From Solirubrobacterales bacterium (lineage in GTDB: Bacteria; Actinomycetota; Thermoleophilia; Solirubrobacterales; 70-9): 64,000 bases of DNA. Where the stretch lies: contig JAICSS010000013.1 of NCBI GenBank assembly GCA_025936755.1, positions 1-64,000 on the forward strand, given 5' to 3'. The notes below the pieces were generated by a model. The model made no database searches. It had not been told where the DNA came from and saw only the letters and a program-made list of their open reading frames with translations. This document shows positions 9,419-17,512 of the stretch, in pieces. The first letter of the stretch is position 1. Each line of letters begins with the position of its first letter. The translations under genes were made by a program, and so were the position numbers.

Positions 9419-9424
9419 TAATCT
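9419..9424 (+). promoter_or_regulatory. -10 element (TAATCT) of miaB
   Basis: TAnnnT hexamer ending 7 bases before the miaB ATG (9432). No Shine-Dalgarno sequence fits between them, so a leaderless mRNA is likely. Confidence 0.55.
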
Positions 9425-9431
9425 GACTTCG

Positions 9432-10757
9432 ATGGCGCAGAAGTTCCATGTCACCACCTTCGGGTGCCAGATGAACGTGCACGATTCCGAGCGGATGCGG
9501 GGGATGCTGGCTTCGCTCGGTTACGAGGAGGCGAGCGAGCGCGGCGAGGCGGATCTGATCCTCTTCAACACCTGCTCGATCCGCGAGTCGGCCGACAGCC
9601 GGTTCATCGCCCACCTCGGGGAGGCCAAGCGGCTGAAGGGCGAAGACCCGCAGCGGATCGTCGGCGTCGGCGGCTGCTGGGCGCAATCGGTCAAGGAGGA
9701 GGTCTTCGAGCGCTTCCCGTTCGTCGACGTCGCCTTCGGCCCCGGCCAGATCCACAAGCTGGCCGAGTTCCTCAACAGCGACTCGATCAGCGCCCAGGGC
9801 TACTTCGAGTTCGAGGACTTCTCCGGGCACCTGCCGACCCGGCGCGAGCGCGAGTTCCAGGGCTGGCTGCAGATCTCCCAGGGCTGCAACTGCGCCTGCT
9901 CCTACTGCATCGTCCCCTCGACCCGCGGGCGCGAGGTCAGCCGCGATCCCGGCGAGCTGATCGCCGAGGCCGAGGCCCTGGCAGCCGACGGGGTGCGCGA
10001 GGTGACGCTGCTGGGCCAGAACGTCAACAGCTACGGCCGCGACCTGCCGCCGGCGGGTCGGATCGGGTTCTCCGAGCTGCTGCGGCGCGTCGACGCGATC
10101 GAGGGGATCGATCGGATCCGCTACACCAGCCCGCACCCGAAGGACATGAAGGAGGACGTGATCCGCGTCCACGCCGAGCTGCCGGCGCTCTGCGAGCAGA
10201 TCCACCTGCCACTGCAGTCGGGCTCGAGCGCCGTCCTCAAACGGATGCGCCGCACCTACGATCGCGAGCGTTACATGGACCGGGTGGCGCTGATCCGCGA
10301 GCACGTCCCCGACTGCGCGATCACCACCGACATCATCGTCGGCTTTCCCGGCGAGACCGAGCGCGACTTCGAGGAAACGCTGGAAGTGGCGGAGGAGGTC
10401 GGCTACGACGGCGCCTTCACCTTCCTCTTCTCGCCCCGGCGCGAAACCGAGGCGGCGACGATGGAGGGACAGCTGCCGCACCCGGTCAAGGTCGAGCGGC
10501 TGCAGCGGCTGGTCGAGGTGGTCCAGCGGCGGGCGGCCGAGCGGGCGCAGCGCTTCGTCGGGCGGACGATGGAGGTGCTGGTCGAAGGGACGAGCCGGAC
10601 CGACGAGACCAGGCTGCGGGGCCGGACGCGGCACGGCAAGGCGGTCAACTTCGACGGGGTCGCGGAGGCCGGTGAGCTCGTCGGCGTCGAGATCGAATCG
10701 GCGACCTCCCAGACGCTCGGCGGGGTGGCGGTGAAGCCCCTCGCCTCCCTTCTTTGA
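9432..10757 (+). CDS. miaB: tRNA-2-methylthio-N6-dimethylallyladenosine synthase
   Basis: 441-residue radical-SAM methylthiotransferase that adds the methylthio group to i6A37 of tRNA. The UPF0004 domain has the three cluster cysteines Cys12, Cys48 and Cys82. The radical-SAM motif Cys-x3-Cys-x2-Cys lies in GCNCACSYC near 151-159, and a TRAM domain (about 375-440) ends the protein. The stop codon overlaps the TTG start of miaA by four bases, so the enzyme that makes the substrate (MiaA) and the one that modifies it are translated together. Confidence 0.96.
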   Translation: MAQKFHVTTFGCQMNVHDSERMRGMLASLGYEEASERGEADLILFNTCSIRESADSRFIAHLGEAKRLKGEDPQRIVGVGGCWAQSVKEEVFERFPFVDVAFGPGQIHKLAEFLNSDSISAQGYFEFEDFSGHLPTRREREFQGWLQISQGCNCACSYCIVPSTRGREVSRDPGELIAEAEALAADGVREVTLLGQNVNSYGRDLPPAGRIGFSELLRRVDAIEGIDRIRYTSPHPKDMKEDVIRVHAELPALCEQIHLPLQSGSSAVLKRMRRTYDRERYMDRVALIREHVPDCAITTDIIVGFPGETERDFEETLEVAEEVGYDGAFTFLFSPRRETEAATMEGQLPHPVKVERLQRLVEVVQRRAAERAQRFVGRTMEVLVEGTSRTDETRLRGRTRHGKAVNFDGVAEAGELVGVEIESATSQTLGGVAVKPLASLL

Positions 10758-11488
10758 ACGTCCTCGCGATCTTCGGCCCGACCGGGGTCGGCAAGACCGG
10801 CGTCGCGATCGCCCTCGCGGAGCTGCTGCGAGAGCGGGGGGAGGACCCGGTCGCGGTCAACTGCGATGCGCTGCAGGTGTACGAGGGGCTGGAGACGCTC
10901 ACCGGGGCCGCGACCGCGGCGGAGCAGGCGAAGCTCGAGCATCGACTGCTTGCTTTCGTGCCGATCACCTCCGACTTCTCGATCGGGGACTACATGCCGC
11001 TGGCCCACCGGGAGATCGACGCGGCGTTGCAGGCCGGGCGGCGGCCGATCGTGGTCGGGGGGACGGGGCTGTACCTGCGGGCGGCGCTGGCCAAGCTTTC
11101 GCTGCGGAGAGTGCCGCCGGAATCGGTGGATTCGGAGCTGTGGTCGCCGGCGACCCGCCACCCGACGACGATCTTCGGACTCGACATGGACCGCGAACGG
11201 CTCTACGAGCGGATCGACGAGCGGACCGAGGCGATCGTCGCCGCCGGAGCGGCCGAGGAGGCGCGGCGCGCCGACGCGCTTGGCCCCGGCCGCACCGCCC
11301 GCAAGGCGCTCGGCTTCGACGAGCTGCTCGCGGGCGACCTGGAGCAGATGAAGAAGCGCTCCCGCAACTACGCCCGCCGCCAGCTCACCTGGATGCGCAA
11401 AATCCCCGACCACGAGCCGGTCGACCGCACCGGCCTCGGCGACGAGGAGGTCGCGGCCCGAATCCTCGGGATAGGGTGGCGCCGGTGA
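10754..11488 (+). CDS. miaA: tRNA dimethylallyltransferase, short form
   Basis: 244 residues; transfers dimethylallyl to A37 of tRNA. It has the P-loop GPTGVGKT (8-15), the catalytic region NCDALQVY, PIVVGGTGLYLRA and the C-terminal RRQLTWMRK. It is about 60-70 residues shorter than typical MiaA. The gap falls between GGTGLYLRAAL and GLDMDRERLYERIDER, where other MiaA proteins carry the helical insertion that embraces the anticodon stem. It starts with TTG inside the end of miaB, and its TGA overlaps the GTG of dapF. Confidence 0.9.
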   Translation: MNVLAIFGPTGVGKTGVAIALAELLRERGEDPVAVNCDALQVYEGLETLTGAATAAEQAKLEHRLLAFVPITSDFSIGDYMPLAHREIDAALQAGRRPIVVGGTGLYLRAALAKLSLRRVPPESVDSELWSPATRHPTTIFGLDMDRERLYERIDERTEAIVAAGAAEEARRADALGPGRTARKALGFDELLAGDLEQMKKRSRNYARRQLTWMRKIPDHEPVDRTGLGDEEVAARILGIGWRR

Positions 11489-12336
11489 AATTCGAGAAGT
11501 GGCAGGCGCTGGGCAACGACTACCTGATCTTCGAGCGGGCGCGGCTGCCGTGGGAGCTGACGGGGACGCGGGTGGAGTGGCTCTGCGACCAGCATTTCGG
11601 GATCGGCGCCGACGGGATCCTCCTGCTCTCCGAGAGCGAGGACCCCGAGCTCGTCGCCGAGCTGCGGATCTTCAACCCCGACGGCTCCGAGGCCGAGCTC
11701 TCCGGCAACGGCGCCCGCGAGGCGATCCTCTACCTGCGCCGCAACGGCTGGACCGAGGAGGACGAGTTCGCGATCGGGACCGCCGCCGGCCCGATCCGGC
11801 CGACGATCACCGGCGAGCTGACCTGCTCGGTCGCGATGGGGCGGGCCTCGACGACCTCGAAGGACTACCCCTCGGGCCCCGAGGACGGGCGCGGCACGCT
11901 CGAGTCCGGCGGCCGCGGCTGGGAGTTCCAGCACGTCTCGATCGGCAACCCGCAGTGCGCGATCTTGGTGCCGGCCGATGAGCTCGACGGCCTCGACCTG
12001 GGAGAGATCGGCCCGGGGATAGAAGGCAACGGCCTCTTCCCCAACCGGACCAACGTCAGCTTCTTCGCCGTCGAGGGCGATCGGGTGCGGGCGCGGATCT
12101 TCGAGCGCGGGGTGGGGGAGACGCTCTCCTCGGGCACCGGCGCCAGCGGCGCCGCCGTCACCGCCTTCCTCCGCGGCGCCCCCGACCGGCTCGTGGTCGA
12201 GCTCGAAGGCGGCGAGCTGCAGGTCGAGATCTCCCCGGAGCTCGACGTCCGCCTCGACGGCTGGGCCGAGCCGGTCTTCGCCGGCGAGCTCTCGCCGGAG
12301 CTGCTGCAGGCGCTGGCCGAGCTCGACGGCGAGTAG
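11485..12336 (+). CDS. dapF: DapF-like diaminopimelate epimerase with Ser/Ser active site
   Basis: 283 residues with the two-lobed DapF fold and its signature stretches: KWQALGNDYLI, HFGIGADGILL, FNPDGSEAELSGNGAR, ERGVGETLSSGTGAS. DapF interconverts LL- and meso-diaminopimelate with two catalytic cysteines (Cys73 and Cys217 in E. coli). Here both equivalent residues are serine: Ser73 (codon TCC) in SGNGAR and Ser216 (codon TCG) in SSGTG. The fold is plainly DapF, but normal thiol-based racemisation is not possible as seen. It overlaps miaA by four bases (GTGA) and is followed by an LL-DAP aminotransferase gene. Confidence 0.85.
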   Translation: MKFEKWQALGNDYLIFERARLPWELTGTRVEWLCDQHFGIGADGILLLSESEDPELVAELRIFNPDGSEAELSGNGAREAILYLRRNGWTEEDEFAIGTAAGPIRPTITGELTCSVAMGRASTTSKDYPSGPEDGRGTLESGGRGWEFQHVSIGNPQCAILVPADELDGLDLGEIGPGIEGNGLFPNRTNVSFFAVEGDRVRARIFERGVGETLSSGTGASGAAVTAFLRGAPDRLVVELEGGELQVEISPELDVRLDGWAEPVFAGELSPELLQALAELDGE

Positions 12337-12361
12337 GCGCCGCCGGCGGCGCCGGATCGCG

Positions 12362-12367
12362 TAGATT
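12362..12367 (+). promoter_or_regulatory. -10 element (TAGATT) of dapL
   Basis: TAnnnT hexamer ending 9 bases before ATG 12377. It lies just after an 18-base perfect palindrome (12338-12355) that follows the dapF stop. Confidence 0.5.
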
Positions 12368-12376
12368 CCCGCGCCC

Positions 12377-13546
12377 ATGGGCATCGCCACCCCGTCCAAG
12401 CGCCTGGAGGCCATCCCTCCCTACAAGTTCCAGGAACTCGAGCAGCAGATCGCCGACAAGCGGGCTGCCGGGATCGACGTGATCAGCCTCGGGATCGGCG
12501 ACCCCGACGAACCGACCTACCCGCACGTGGTCGAGGCGATGCGGGAGGCGGTGAGGGTTGCCGATTACCACCGGTACCCGAGCAACCGCGGCCGTGACGA
12601 GTTCCGGGCGGCCTTCGCCGAGTTCTACGACCGCCGCTTCGGGGTCGAGATCGACCCGAAGTCCGAGGCGATCCCGGCGATCGGGGCCAAGGAGTGCATC
12701 TACAACCTCTGCTTCGCCTTCCTCGACCCCGGCGACGTCGCCCTCGCCTCCGACCCCGGCTATCCCGTCTACACCGGCGGCCCGATCCTCGCCGGCGCCG
12801 AGGCCGAGCTGCTGCCGCTGGTACCGGAGCTGGGCTTCGCCCCCGACCTCGGCGCCGTTTCGTCCGAGGTCGCCGCCAGGGCGAGGCTGATGTTCGTCAA
12901 CTATCCGAACAACCCGACCGGGGCGATCGTGCCCGACGGCTTCTTCGAGCAGGTCGTCGCCTTCGCCAGGGAGCACGAGATCCTCGTCGTCCACGACAAC
13001 GCCTACTCGGAGACCACCTACGACGGCTACGTCGCCCCGAGCTTCCTCGCCACGCCCGGCGCCAAGGAGGTCGGCGTTGAGGTCTTCTCGCTCTCCAAGG
13101 GCTACAACATGACCGGCTGGCGCTGCGCGGCGATCCTCGGCAACGCCGAGGCGATCCAGACCTACTGGCGCCTCAAGACCAACGTCGACTCCGGCCTCTT
13201 CGAGGCGATCCAGATGGCCGGCGTCGCCGCCCTGGAGGGACCGAGCGGGCCCCTGGAACAGATGAACCAGACCTACGCCCGCCGCCGCGACCTCGTCGTT
13301 TCGATGCTCGGCGAGATCGGCGTCCAGGTCAGCTCCCCGAAGGGCACGATCTACGTCTGGGCGCCGGTCCCCGAGGGCCACACCTCGACCTCCTTCTGCG
13401 AGCTCGTGCTCGAGGAGGCCGCCGTCGTCATCTCGCCCGGCTCGATGTACGGGCCGAGCGGCGAGGGCTTCTTCCGCATCGCTCTGACCGCCCCCGACGA
13501 GCGGATCGAAGAGGCGGTCGAGCGAATGCGCGAGCACCTGAGCTGA
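12377..13546 (+). CDS. dapL: LL-diaminopimelate aminotransferase
   Basis: 389-residue PLP-dependent fold-type I aminotransferase. Visible motifs are ISLGIGDPDEPTYPHVVEAM, HRYPSNRGRDEFR, GAKECIYNLCFAFLDPGD, NYPNNPTGA, the PLP lysine in SLSKGYNMTGWR (near 240) and the final arginine region FFRIALTAP. The KECIYNL and GYNMTGWR segments are typical of DapL, which converts tetrahydrodipicolinate directly to LL-DAP, rather than of aspartate aminotransferases. Its place right behind dapF supports this. A related branched aminotransferase specificity cannot be excluded from sequence alone. Confidence 0.87.
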   Translation: MGIATPSKRLEAIPPYKFQELEQQIADKRAAGIDVISLGIGDPDEPTYPHVVEAMREAVRVADYHRYPSNRGRDEFRAAFAEFYDRRFGVEIDPKSEAIPAIGAKECIYNLCFAFLDPGDVALASDPGYPVYTGGPILAGAEAELLPLVPELGFAPDLGAVSSEVAARARLMFVNYPNNPTGAIVPDGFFEQVVAFAREHEILVVHDNAYSETTYDGYVAPSFLATPGAKEVGVEVFSLSKGYNMTGWRCAAILGNAEAIQTYWRLKTNVDSGLFEAIQMAGVAALEGPSGPLEQMNQTYARRRDLVVSMLGEIGVQVSSPKGTIYVWAPVPEGHTSTSFCELVLEEAAVVISPGSMYGPSGEGFFRIALTAPDERIEEAVERMREHLS

Positions 13547-13560
13547 AGCCAAGCCACCCT

Positions 13561-13566
13561 TATACT
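13561..13566 (+). promoter_or_regulatory. -10 element (TATACT)
   Basis: TAnnnT hexamer, close to TATAAT, ending 6 bases before ATG 13573. Confidence 0.5.
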
Positions 13567-13572
13567 AGGCGG

Positions 13573-14094
13573 ATGCGTCTAGTGCGTTGGGGGACGTGGA
13601 TCGGAGCGGGGCTGCTGTTGCTCGTGCTGACCCCCGCCGTCTGCGCGGCCTCGCCTCCGCGCATGGGTGTCGCTTGCGCGACGGAGGTTCCGACGACCGA
13701 TTGGCTGCGGCTCGGGACCACCAGATGTGACTCACGCCCAAAACACGAAGGGGCCGTTCCGATCAAGTGGGTCCTGCATCCAGACGAGCCGCCTCCGGGG
13801 CCGAATTCGCGGAGCGTGGTCGTGGCGGTCCAGGAGCTTTCCTGCGCCAGCGGCAGAAACCCGATTCCGTTTCTCGACAAGCCGGAAGTCGACTTCCTGA
13901 AGCAAGCGGTGGTGATAAGGCTCTGGATCCATCCACCTGAAGGAATCAACACCTGCCAGGGCAATCCAATTGGCCGTCTGAAGGTGAACCTCCCGGGCCG
14001 ACTGGGCAAGCGCGCCCTCTTCGACGGGTCCTCTGATCCACCGCGCCGGGTGAAGCCCGGAGAAGACCCGGGTCGCCTCCGCGTCGGGACCTAG
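13573..14094 (+). CDS. secreted hypothetical protein
   Basis: 173 residues. A basic N-terminus (MRLVRWGTW) and a hydrophobic stretch end near CAASPPR (about residue 27), a good Sec signal peptide. The mature part is about 145 residues with four scattered cysteines that may pair. I recognise no domain. The last four bases (CTAG) are shared with the stop codon of the convergent MBL gene. A near-consensus -10 element directly upstream and codon use like the neighbours support a real gene. Confidence 0.7.
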   Translation: MRLVRWGTWIGAGLLLLVLTPAVCAASPPRMGVACATEVPTTDWLRLGTTRCDSRPKHEGAVPIKWVLHPDEPPPGPNSRSVVVAVQELSCASGRNPIPFLDKPEVDFLKQAVVIRLWIHPPEGINTCQGNPIGRLKVNLPGRLGKRALFDGSSDPPRRVKPGEDPGRLRVGT

Positions 14095-14948
14095 GCAGCT
14101 TCGCGTTCCGCCTTCTTGCGCCAGTAGCGGTCAAGGCCGCTCCACTGGTAGGCGGTGGGGACAGCCTGGAGGAGCTCGTCGACGGTCTCCTCGCCGATCC
14201 CTTCCGCGGCAAGCGCGCGACGGATGCGGGCCTCGTTGTCGGCGTCGTACTCCGTCTTCTCCATCTGCCGCGCCAGCTCGGCCTCTTCGCGCAGTTTCTC
14301 CCGCACCTTCTCGATGTGGCCGGGGACGTCTTCCTCGATCGCGCCGAAGTGGGTGAGGGCGAGGCGCCGGGGCGACCAGGCGGCGACGGTGTCCAGCGAT
14401 TCCTCCCAGACCTCGATGTCGATGTCGGGCGGGGGAGTGGGGGGCACGATCAGGCTCGAGGGCGGGATCCGGCAGGCGGCGACGTCACCGACGAAGGCGG
14501 TCCCGCTCTCCGGGTGGAAGTAGCAGACGTGATGCGAGGCGTGACCGGGCGTATAGGCGACCTCCATCCCCAGCACGGTCTCGCCACCTTGCAGCGAGCG
14601 CACGTTCTCCTCCGGCACCGGCAGAATCTCCCCCCACAGGTAGTTCAGCTTGTCCCCGTAAAGCCGCTCCGCACTCGCCAGCAGCTTCGAAGGATCGACC
14701 AAGTGCGGCGCCCCCCGCTCATGCACATAGACCTCCAGCTCCGGCCACCGCCGCACCAGCGCCCCCGTAGCCGCCGCGTGATCGAGATGAATGTGCGTCA
14801 GCAGCACCGCCCGCGGCCGCTCGCCCCCAATGGCCTCGAGAACGGTTTCGAGCGACGACTCCGGCCCCGGATCGACGAGGACCCCATCGACCTCCCAGCA
14901 CCCGATCACGTGGGGCCGCCCCAGATGCATCACGTCGATGACCCTCAT
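14091..14948 (-). CDS. MBL-fold metallo-hydrolase
   Basis: 285 residues. Metallo-beta-lactamase core with the metal motif THIHLDHAA (HxHxDH), a later metal ligand in YTPGHASHHVCYF, and FVGDVAACR and LTHFG as further ligand positions. These proteins are Zn- or Fe-dependent hydrolases, often of the glyoxalase II type. A C-terminal helical extension (about 205-285) is charged and may be a dimer or substrate domain. It has its own promoter (TAAGCT, 7 bases upstream) and is separated from the upstream SDR gene by a long hairpin. The substrate is unknown. Confidence 0.88.
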   Translation of the reverse strand: MRVIDVMHLGRPHVIGCWEVDGVLVDPGPESSLETVLEAIGGERPRAVLLTHIHLDHAAATGALVRRWPELEVYVHERGAPHLVDPSKLLASAERLYGDKLNYLWGEILPVPEENVRSLQGGETVLGMEVAYTPGHASHHVCYFHPESGTAFVGDVAACRIPPSSLIVPPTPPPDIDIEVWEESLDTVAAWSPRRLALTHFGAIEEDVPGHIEKVREKLREEAELARQMEKTEYDADNEARIRRALAAEGIGEETVDELLQAVPTAYQWSGLDRYWRKKAEREAA

Positions 14949-14955
14949 CGCCGCC

Positions 14956-14961
14956 AGCTTA
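14956..14961 (-). promoter_or_regulatory. -10 element (TAAGCT) of the MBL hydrolase
   Basis: On the minus strand TAAGCT ends 7 bases before ATG 14948. The -35 region would fall inside the hairpin at 14963-15027. Confidence 0.45.
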
Positions 14962-14962
14962 C

Positions 14963-15027
14963 GAGAGTCGGGGAAGGGGTCCCCGGACCCTCCCCGCTGT
15001 TGTCCGGGGACCCCTCCCCCGACTCTC
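14963..15027 (-). terminator. long hairpin between SDR and MBL genes
   Basis: Bases 14963-14987 pair with 15003-15027: 24 of 25 positions match, loop of 15. It begins 2 bases beyond the SDR stop codon, so it can act as that gene's terminator, though no U-tract follows. One of several similar long hairpins in this window. Confidence 0.6.
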
Positions 15028-15029
15028 CC

Positions 15030-16025
15030 CTAAGCGATCGGAGTCGGGAAACGGTCGTCGGCCTCAAGCGTTTGCCGCAGTCCCTCTTCCATCCCGCGCG
15101 GCGCGTACCCAAGCTCACGCTCGGCCTTCTCGTACGTGGCCCAGAAGGTCACCCCGTCGGCCGAGGAGATGATCTCGCGCAGGTTCGGCGGTTGCCCCAT
15201 CACCTTCCCGACCACGGGCCCGAACGGGATCATCACCTTCATCAGCCCGGTCGGCAGCGCCCGCTTCGGCGCCTTGCGGCCGCTGACCTTGGCCACGGTC
15301 TCGATCGCCTCGCGCATCGTCGTCGCCGGGCCGCTGATCACGTAGGTCTCGCCGAGGCGGCCCCTGTCGAGGCCGAGGAGGATGCCGCCGGCGATGTCCT
15401 CGACGTGGGACATGCAGAGTCCCAGCTCGGGGAACGGCAGCAGCGGCAGCCTGCCGGCGAAGAACTGCTCCAGCAGGTCGGCCACCTGGGAGGTGTCGCC
15501 GGGGCCGTAGACGCCGCCGGGCTGGACGATGATCGCCGGCAGGCCCTCGTCGTCGATCAGCCGCTGGACGGCCTTGTGGGCCTCGAGCTTGGTCTCCTCG
15601 TAGTAGGAGGTGAAGCCGGTCTCGGGATTGCGGTAGGACTCGTCGACGACCTGTTCGCGGGTGTTGCCGAAGATGCCGACGGTGGAGACGTAGACGATCC
15701 GCGGGACCTTCTCCGCCAGCGCCGCCTTCATCACCCGCTCGGTGCCGACCACGTTCGCCTCCCACATCGCCGGCCGCTGCTTCGCCGGGATTCCGACCTC
15801 GTACATCGCCGCCGCGTGGACCACCGCGTCGCAGCCGTGCATGCCGTTGCGGATCGCGCTCTCGTCGCCGAGGTCTCCGGCGACCAGCTCGCAGCCCAGC
15901 TCGGTCAGCTTCGCCGCCTTGCCGGGGCTGCGGACGAGGCAGGCGACCTCGTCGCCTCGCGCCCGCAGCTGCCGCGCGACCTCGCCGCCGATGAAGCCGG
16001 TGCCGCCGGTGAGGAAGACCTTCAC
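15030..16025 (-). CDS. NAD-dependent epimerase/dehydratase (extended SDR)
   Basis: 331 residues. Rossmann motif GGTGFIG near residue 7, the acidic DLGDES that reads the adenine, VVHAAAMYEVG, the active-site serine in YVSTVG and the Tyr-x3-Lys pair in YYEETK, and VQPGGVYGPGD in the substrate-binding half. It resembles the dihydroflavonol reductase/3-beta-HSD-like extended SDRs, which act on sugars, steroids or isoprenoid-type substrates. The substrate cannot be told here. It is divergent from hflX, sharing a 47-base intergenic region. Confidence 0.87.
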   Translation of the reverse strand: MKVFLTGGTGFIGGEVARQLRARGDEVACLVRSPGKAAKLTELGCELVAGDLGDESAIRNGMHGCDAVVHAAAMYEVGIPAKQRPAMWEANVVGTERVMKAALAEKVPRIVYVSTVGIFGNTREQVVDESYRNPETGFTSYYEETKLEAHKAVQRLIDDEGLPAIIVQPGGVYGPGDTSQVADLLEQFFAGRLPLLPFPELGLCMSHVEDIAGGILLGLDRGRLGETYVISGPATTMREAIETVAKVSGRKAPKRALPTGLMKVMIPFGPVVGKVMGQPPNLREIISSADGVTFWATYEKAERELGYAPRGMEEGLRQTLEADDRFPTPIA

Positions 16026-16058
16026 TCCGGGGACACTATCCGCCCACGCGCCTGCCCG

Positions 16059-16064
16059 TACAAT
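16059..16064 (+). promoter_or_regulatory. -10 element (TACAAT) of hflX
   Basis: TACAAT ends 8 bases before the GTG at 16073, placing the expected transcript start on or beside the start codon. Confidence 0.6.
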
Positions 16065-16072
16065 TCCTTTGA

Positions 16073-17404
16073 GTGCAAGGTTCGAGAAACGGCAGGCAGA
16101 CCCCGACCCGCGACGCGGGATCGAGCAACGGCGCCGGCGTCTCCAACCGGCGGGCCCGCCAGCGCGCGCTCGCGATCGGCATCGTCGACGGGCGCACCGA
16201 CGGGGAGCCGCTCGGCGAGCTGCGGGAGCTGCTGCGGACCGCCGGCGTCGCCACCGCCGCCGTCGCCACCCAGCAGCGCCCGCAACCCGATCCCGACCGC
16301 TATTTCGGCCGCGGCCGCCTGACCGAGCTGAAAGAGGAAATCGCCGCCTGCGACGCCAACCTGGTCGCCTGCGACGACGAGCTGGCGCCGCGCCAGGAGC
16401 GCAACCTGGAGGCGGCGCTGGGGGTTCCGGTGATCGACCGCACCGCCGTCATCCTCGACATCTTCGCCGACCACGCCCACTCGGCCGAGGGCAAGCTGCA
16501 GGTCGAGCTGGCCCAGCTCGAATACAACATGGCCCGCATGCGGGGGCTCTGGACCCACCTCGAGCGCCTCGGCGCCGGCCGCATGGACGGCGGCATCGGC
16601 ACCAGGGGCCCGGGCGAGAGCCAGATCGAGACCGACCGCCGCCTCGCCCGCAACCGCATCTCCGCGCTGCGGCGGCGCCTGCGGCAGTCGGAGAAGAACC
16701 GTGGCGTCATGCGCGCCCGCCGTGACAGCTCTTCGCTGCCGCGGGTCGCCCTCGCCGGCTACACGAACGCCGGCAAGTCGACGCTGCTGAACGCGCTGAC
16801 CGGGGCCGAGGTCGAGGTCCGCGACCGCCTCTTCCACACCCTCGACCCGACCACCCGCACCTTCGAGCTCTCCGGTCGCGACTACTTGCTGACCGACACC
16901 GTCGGCTTCATCGAAAAGCTGCCGCACCAGCTGGTCGAGGCCTTCAAGGCGACCCTGGAGGAGACCGTGCTGGCGGACCTGATCCTCCACGTCGTCGACT
17001 CCTCGGCCCCGGAGGAGCGGCGGCTGGCCGACATGCAGGCGGTCGACGAGGTGCTCGAGGAGATCGGCGCCGGCGAGAAGCCGCGCCTGCTCGTCTTCAA
17101 CAAGGTCGACCTGCTGGGCGACGACGAGCGCCAGGAGGCCGAGCTGGACCATCCCGAGGCGGTGCTGATCTCCGCCCAGGAGGGGGCGGGGCTGGACGAG
17201 CTGCGCGCGCGGGTCGAGCAGGCCTTCGAGGAGACGCTGACCGAGGTCGAGCTGCTGATCCCGTACTCCGAGGGCGGCCGGCTGCATGACCTGCACGAGG
17301 TCGCCGGCGACCTGGAGCGGACCGAGCGGGAGGACGGGGTGCTGGTGCGGGCGAAGGTGCCGGCGGCGGAGATGCACCGGTTCAGCGATTTGGCTGTGGC
17401 CTAG
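16073..17404 (+). CDS. hflX: ribosome-splitting GTPase HflX
   Basis: 443 residues. The N-terminal HflX ATP-binding domain (about 30-200) contains YFGRGRLTELKE and the family signature GGIGTRGPGESQIETDRR. The G domain follows with G1 GYTNAGKS (near 229), G3 DTVGFI and G4 NKVD, and a C-terminal domain comes last. HflX dissociates stalled ribosomes under stress. The N-terminus carries about 25 extra low-complexity residues. The gene has its own TACAAT promoter and ends beside a very G-rich hairpin that precedes dut. Confidence 0.95.
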   Translation: MQGSRNGRQTPTRDAGSSNGAGVSNRRARQRALAIGIVDGRTDGEPLGELRELLRTAGVATAAVATQQRPQPDPDRYFGRGRLTELKEEIAACDANLVACDDELAPRQERNLEAALGVPVIDRTAVILDIFADHAHSAEGKLQVELAQLEYNMARMRGLWTHLERLGAGRMDGGIGTRGPGESQIETDRRLARNRISALRRRLRQSEKNRGVMRARRDSSSLPRVALAGYTNAGKSTLLNALTGAEVEVRDRLFHTLDPTTRTFELSGRDYLLTDTVGFIEKLPHQLVEAFKATLEETVLADLILHVVDSSAPEERRLADMQAVDEVLEEIGAGEKPRLLVFNKVDLLGDDERQEAELDHPEAVLISAQEGAGLDELRARVEQAFEETLTEVELLIPYSEGGRLHDLHEVAGDLERTEREDGVLVRAKVPAAEMHRFSDLAVA

Positions 17405-17498
17405 CTAGGCGGTGGCGGGGGGGCCGGGGGGGGGGGGCCGGGGGTGGGGCCCCGGTACAACCGGGGGGTGTCTCGGGGCCCCCCCCCCGGGGACCCCG
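17405..17498. other. G-tract / GC hairpin between hflX and dut
   Basis: Contains G-runs of 7, 12 and more on the plus strand and a long C-run (17480-17488). GGGGCCCC-type inverted repeats at 17456-17463 and 17475-17494 allow a strong hairpin. Possible terminator for hflX and G-quadruplex former. Also a likely place for assembly error. Confidence 0.5.
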
Positions 17499-17499
17499 A

Positions 17500-17505
17500 T
17501 AGGCT
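17500..17505 (+). promoter_or_regulatory. -10 element (TAGGCT) of dut
   Basis: TAnnnT hexamer ending 7 bases before GTG 17513. It supports the choice of that GTG as the dut start. Confidence 0.45.
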
Positions 17506-17512
17506 CCGGCGC

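Noticed and set aside
12338-12355. GGCGCC-rich palindrome after dapF as a terminator
   Set aside because: It is a perfect 18-base palindrome, but the hairpin would have no proper loop and no T-tract, and dapL follows at once with its own -10 element.
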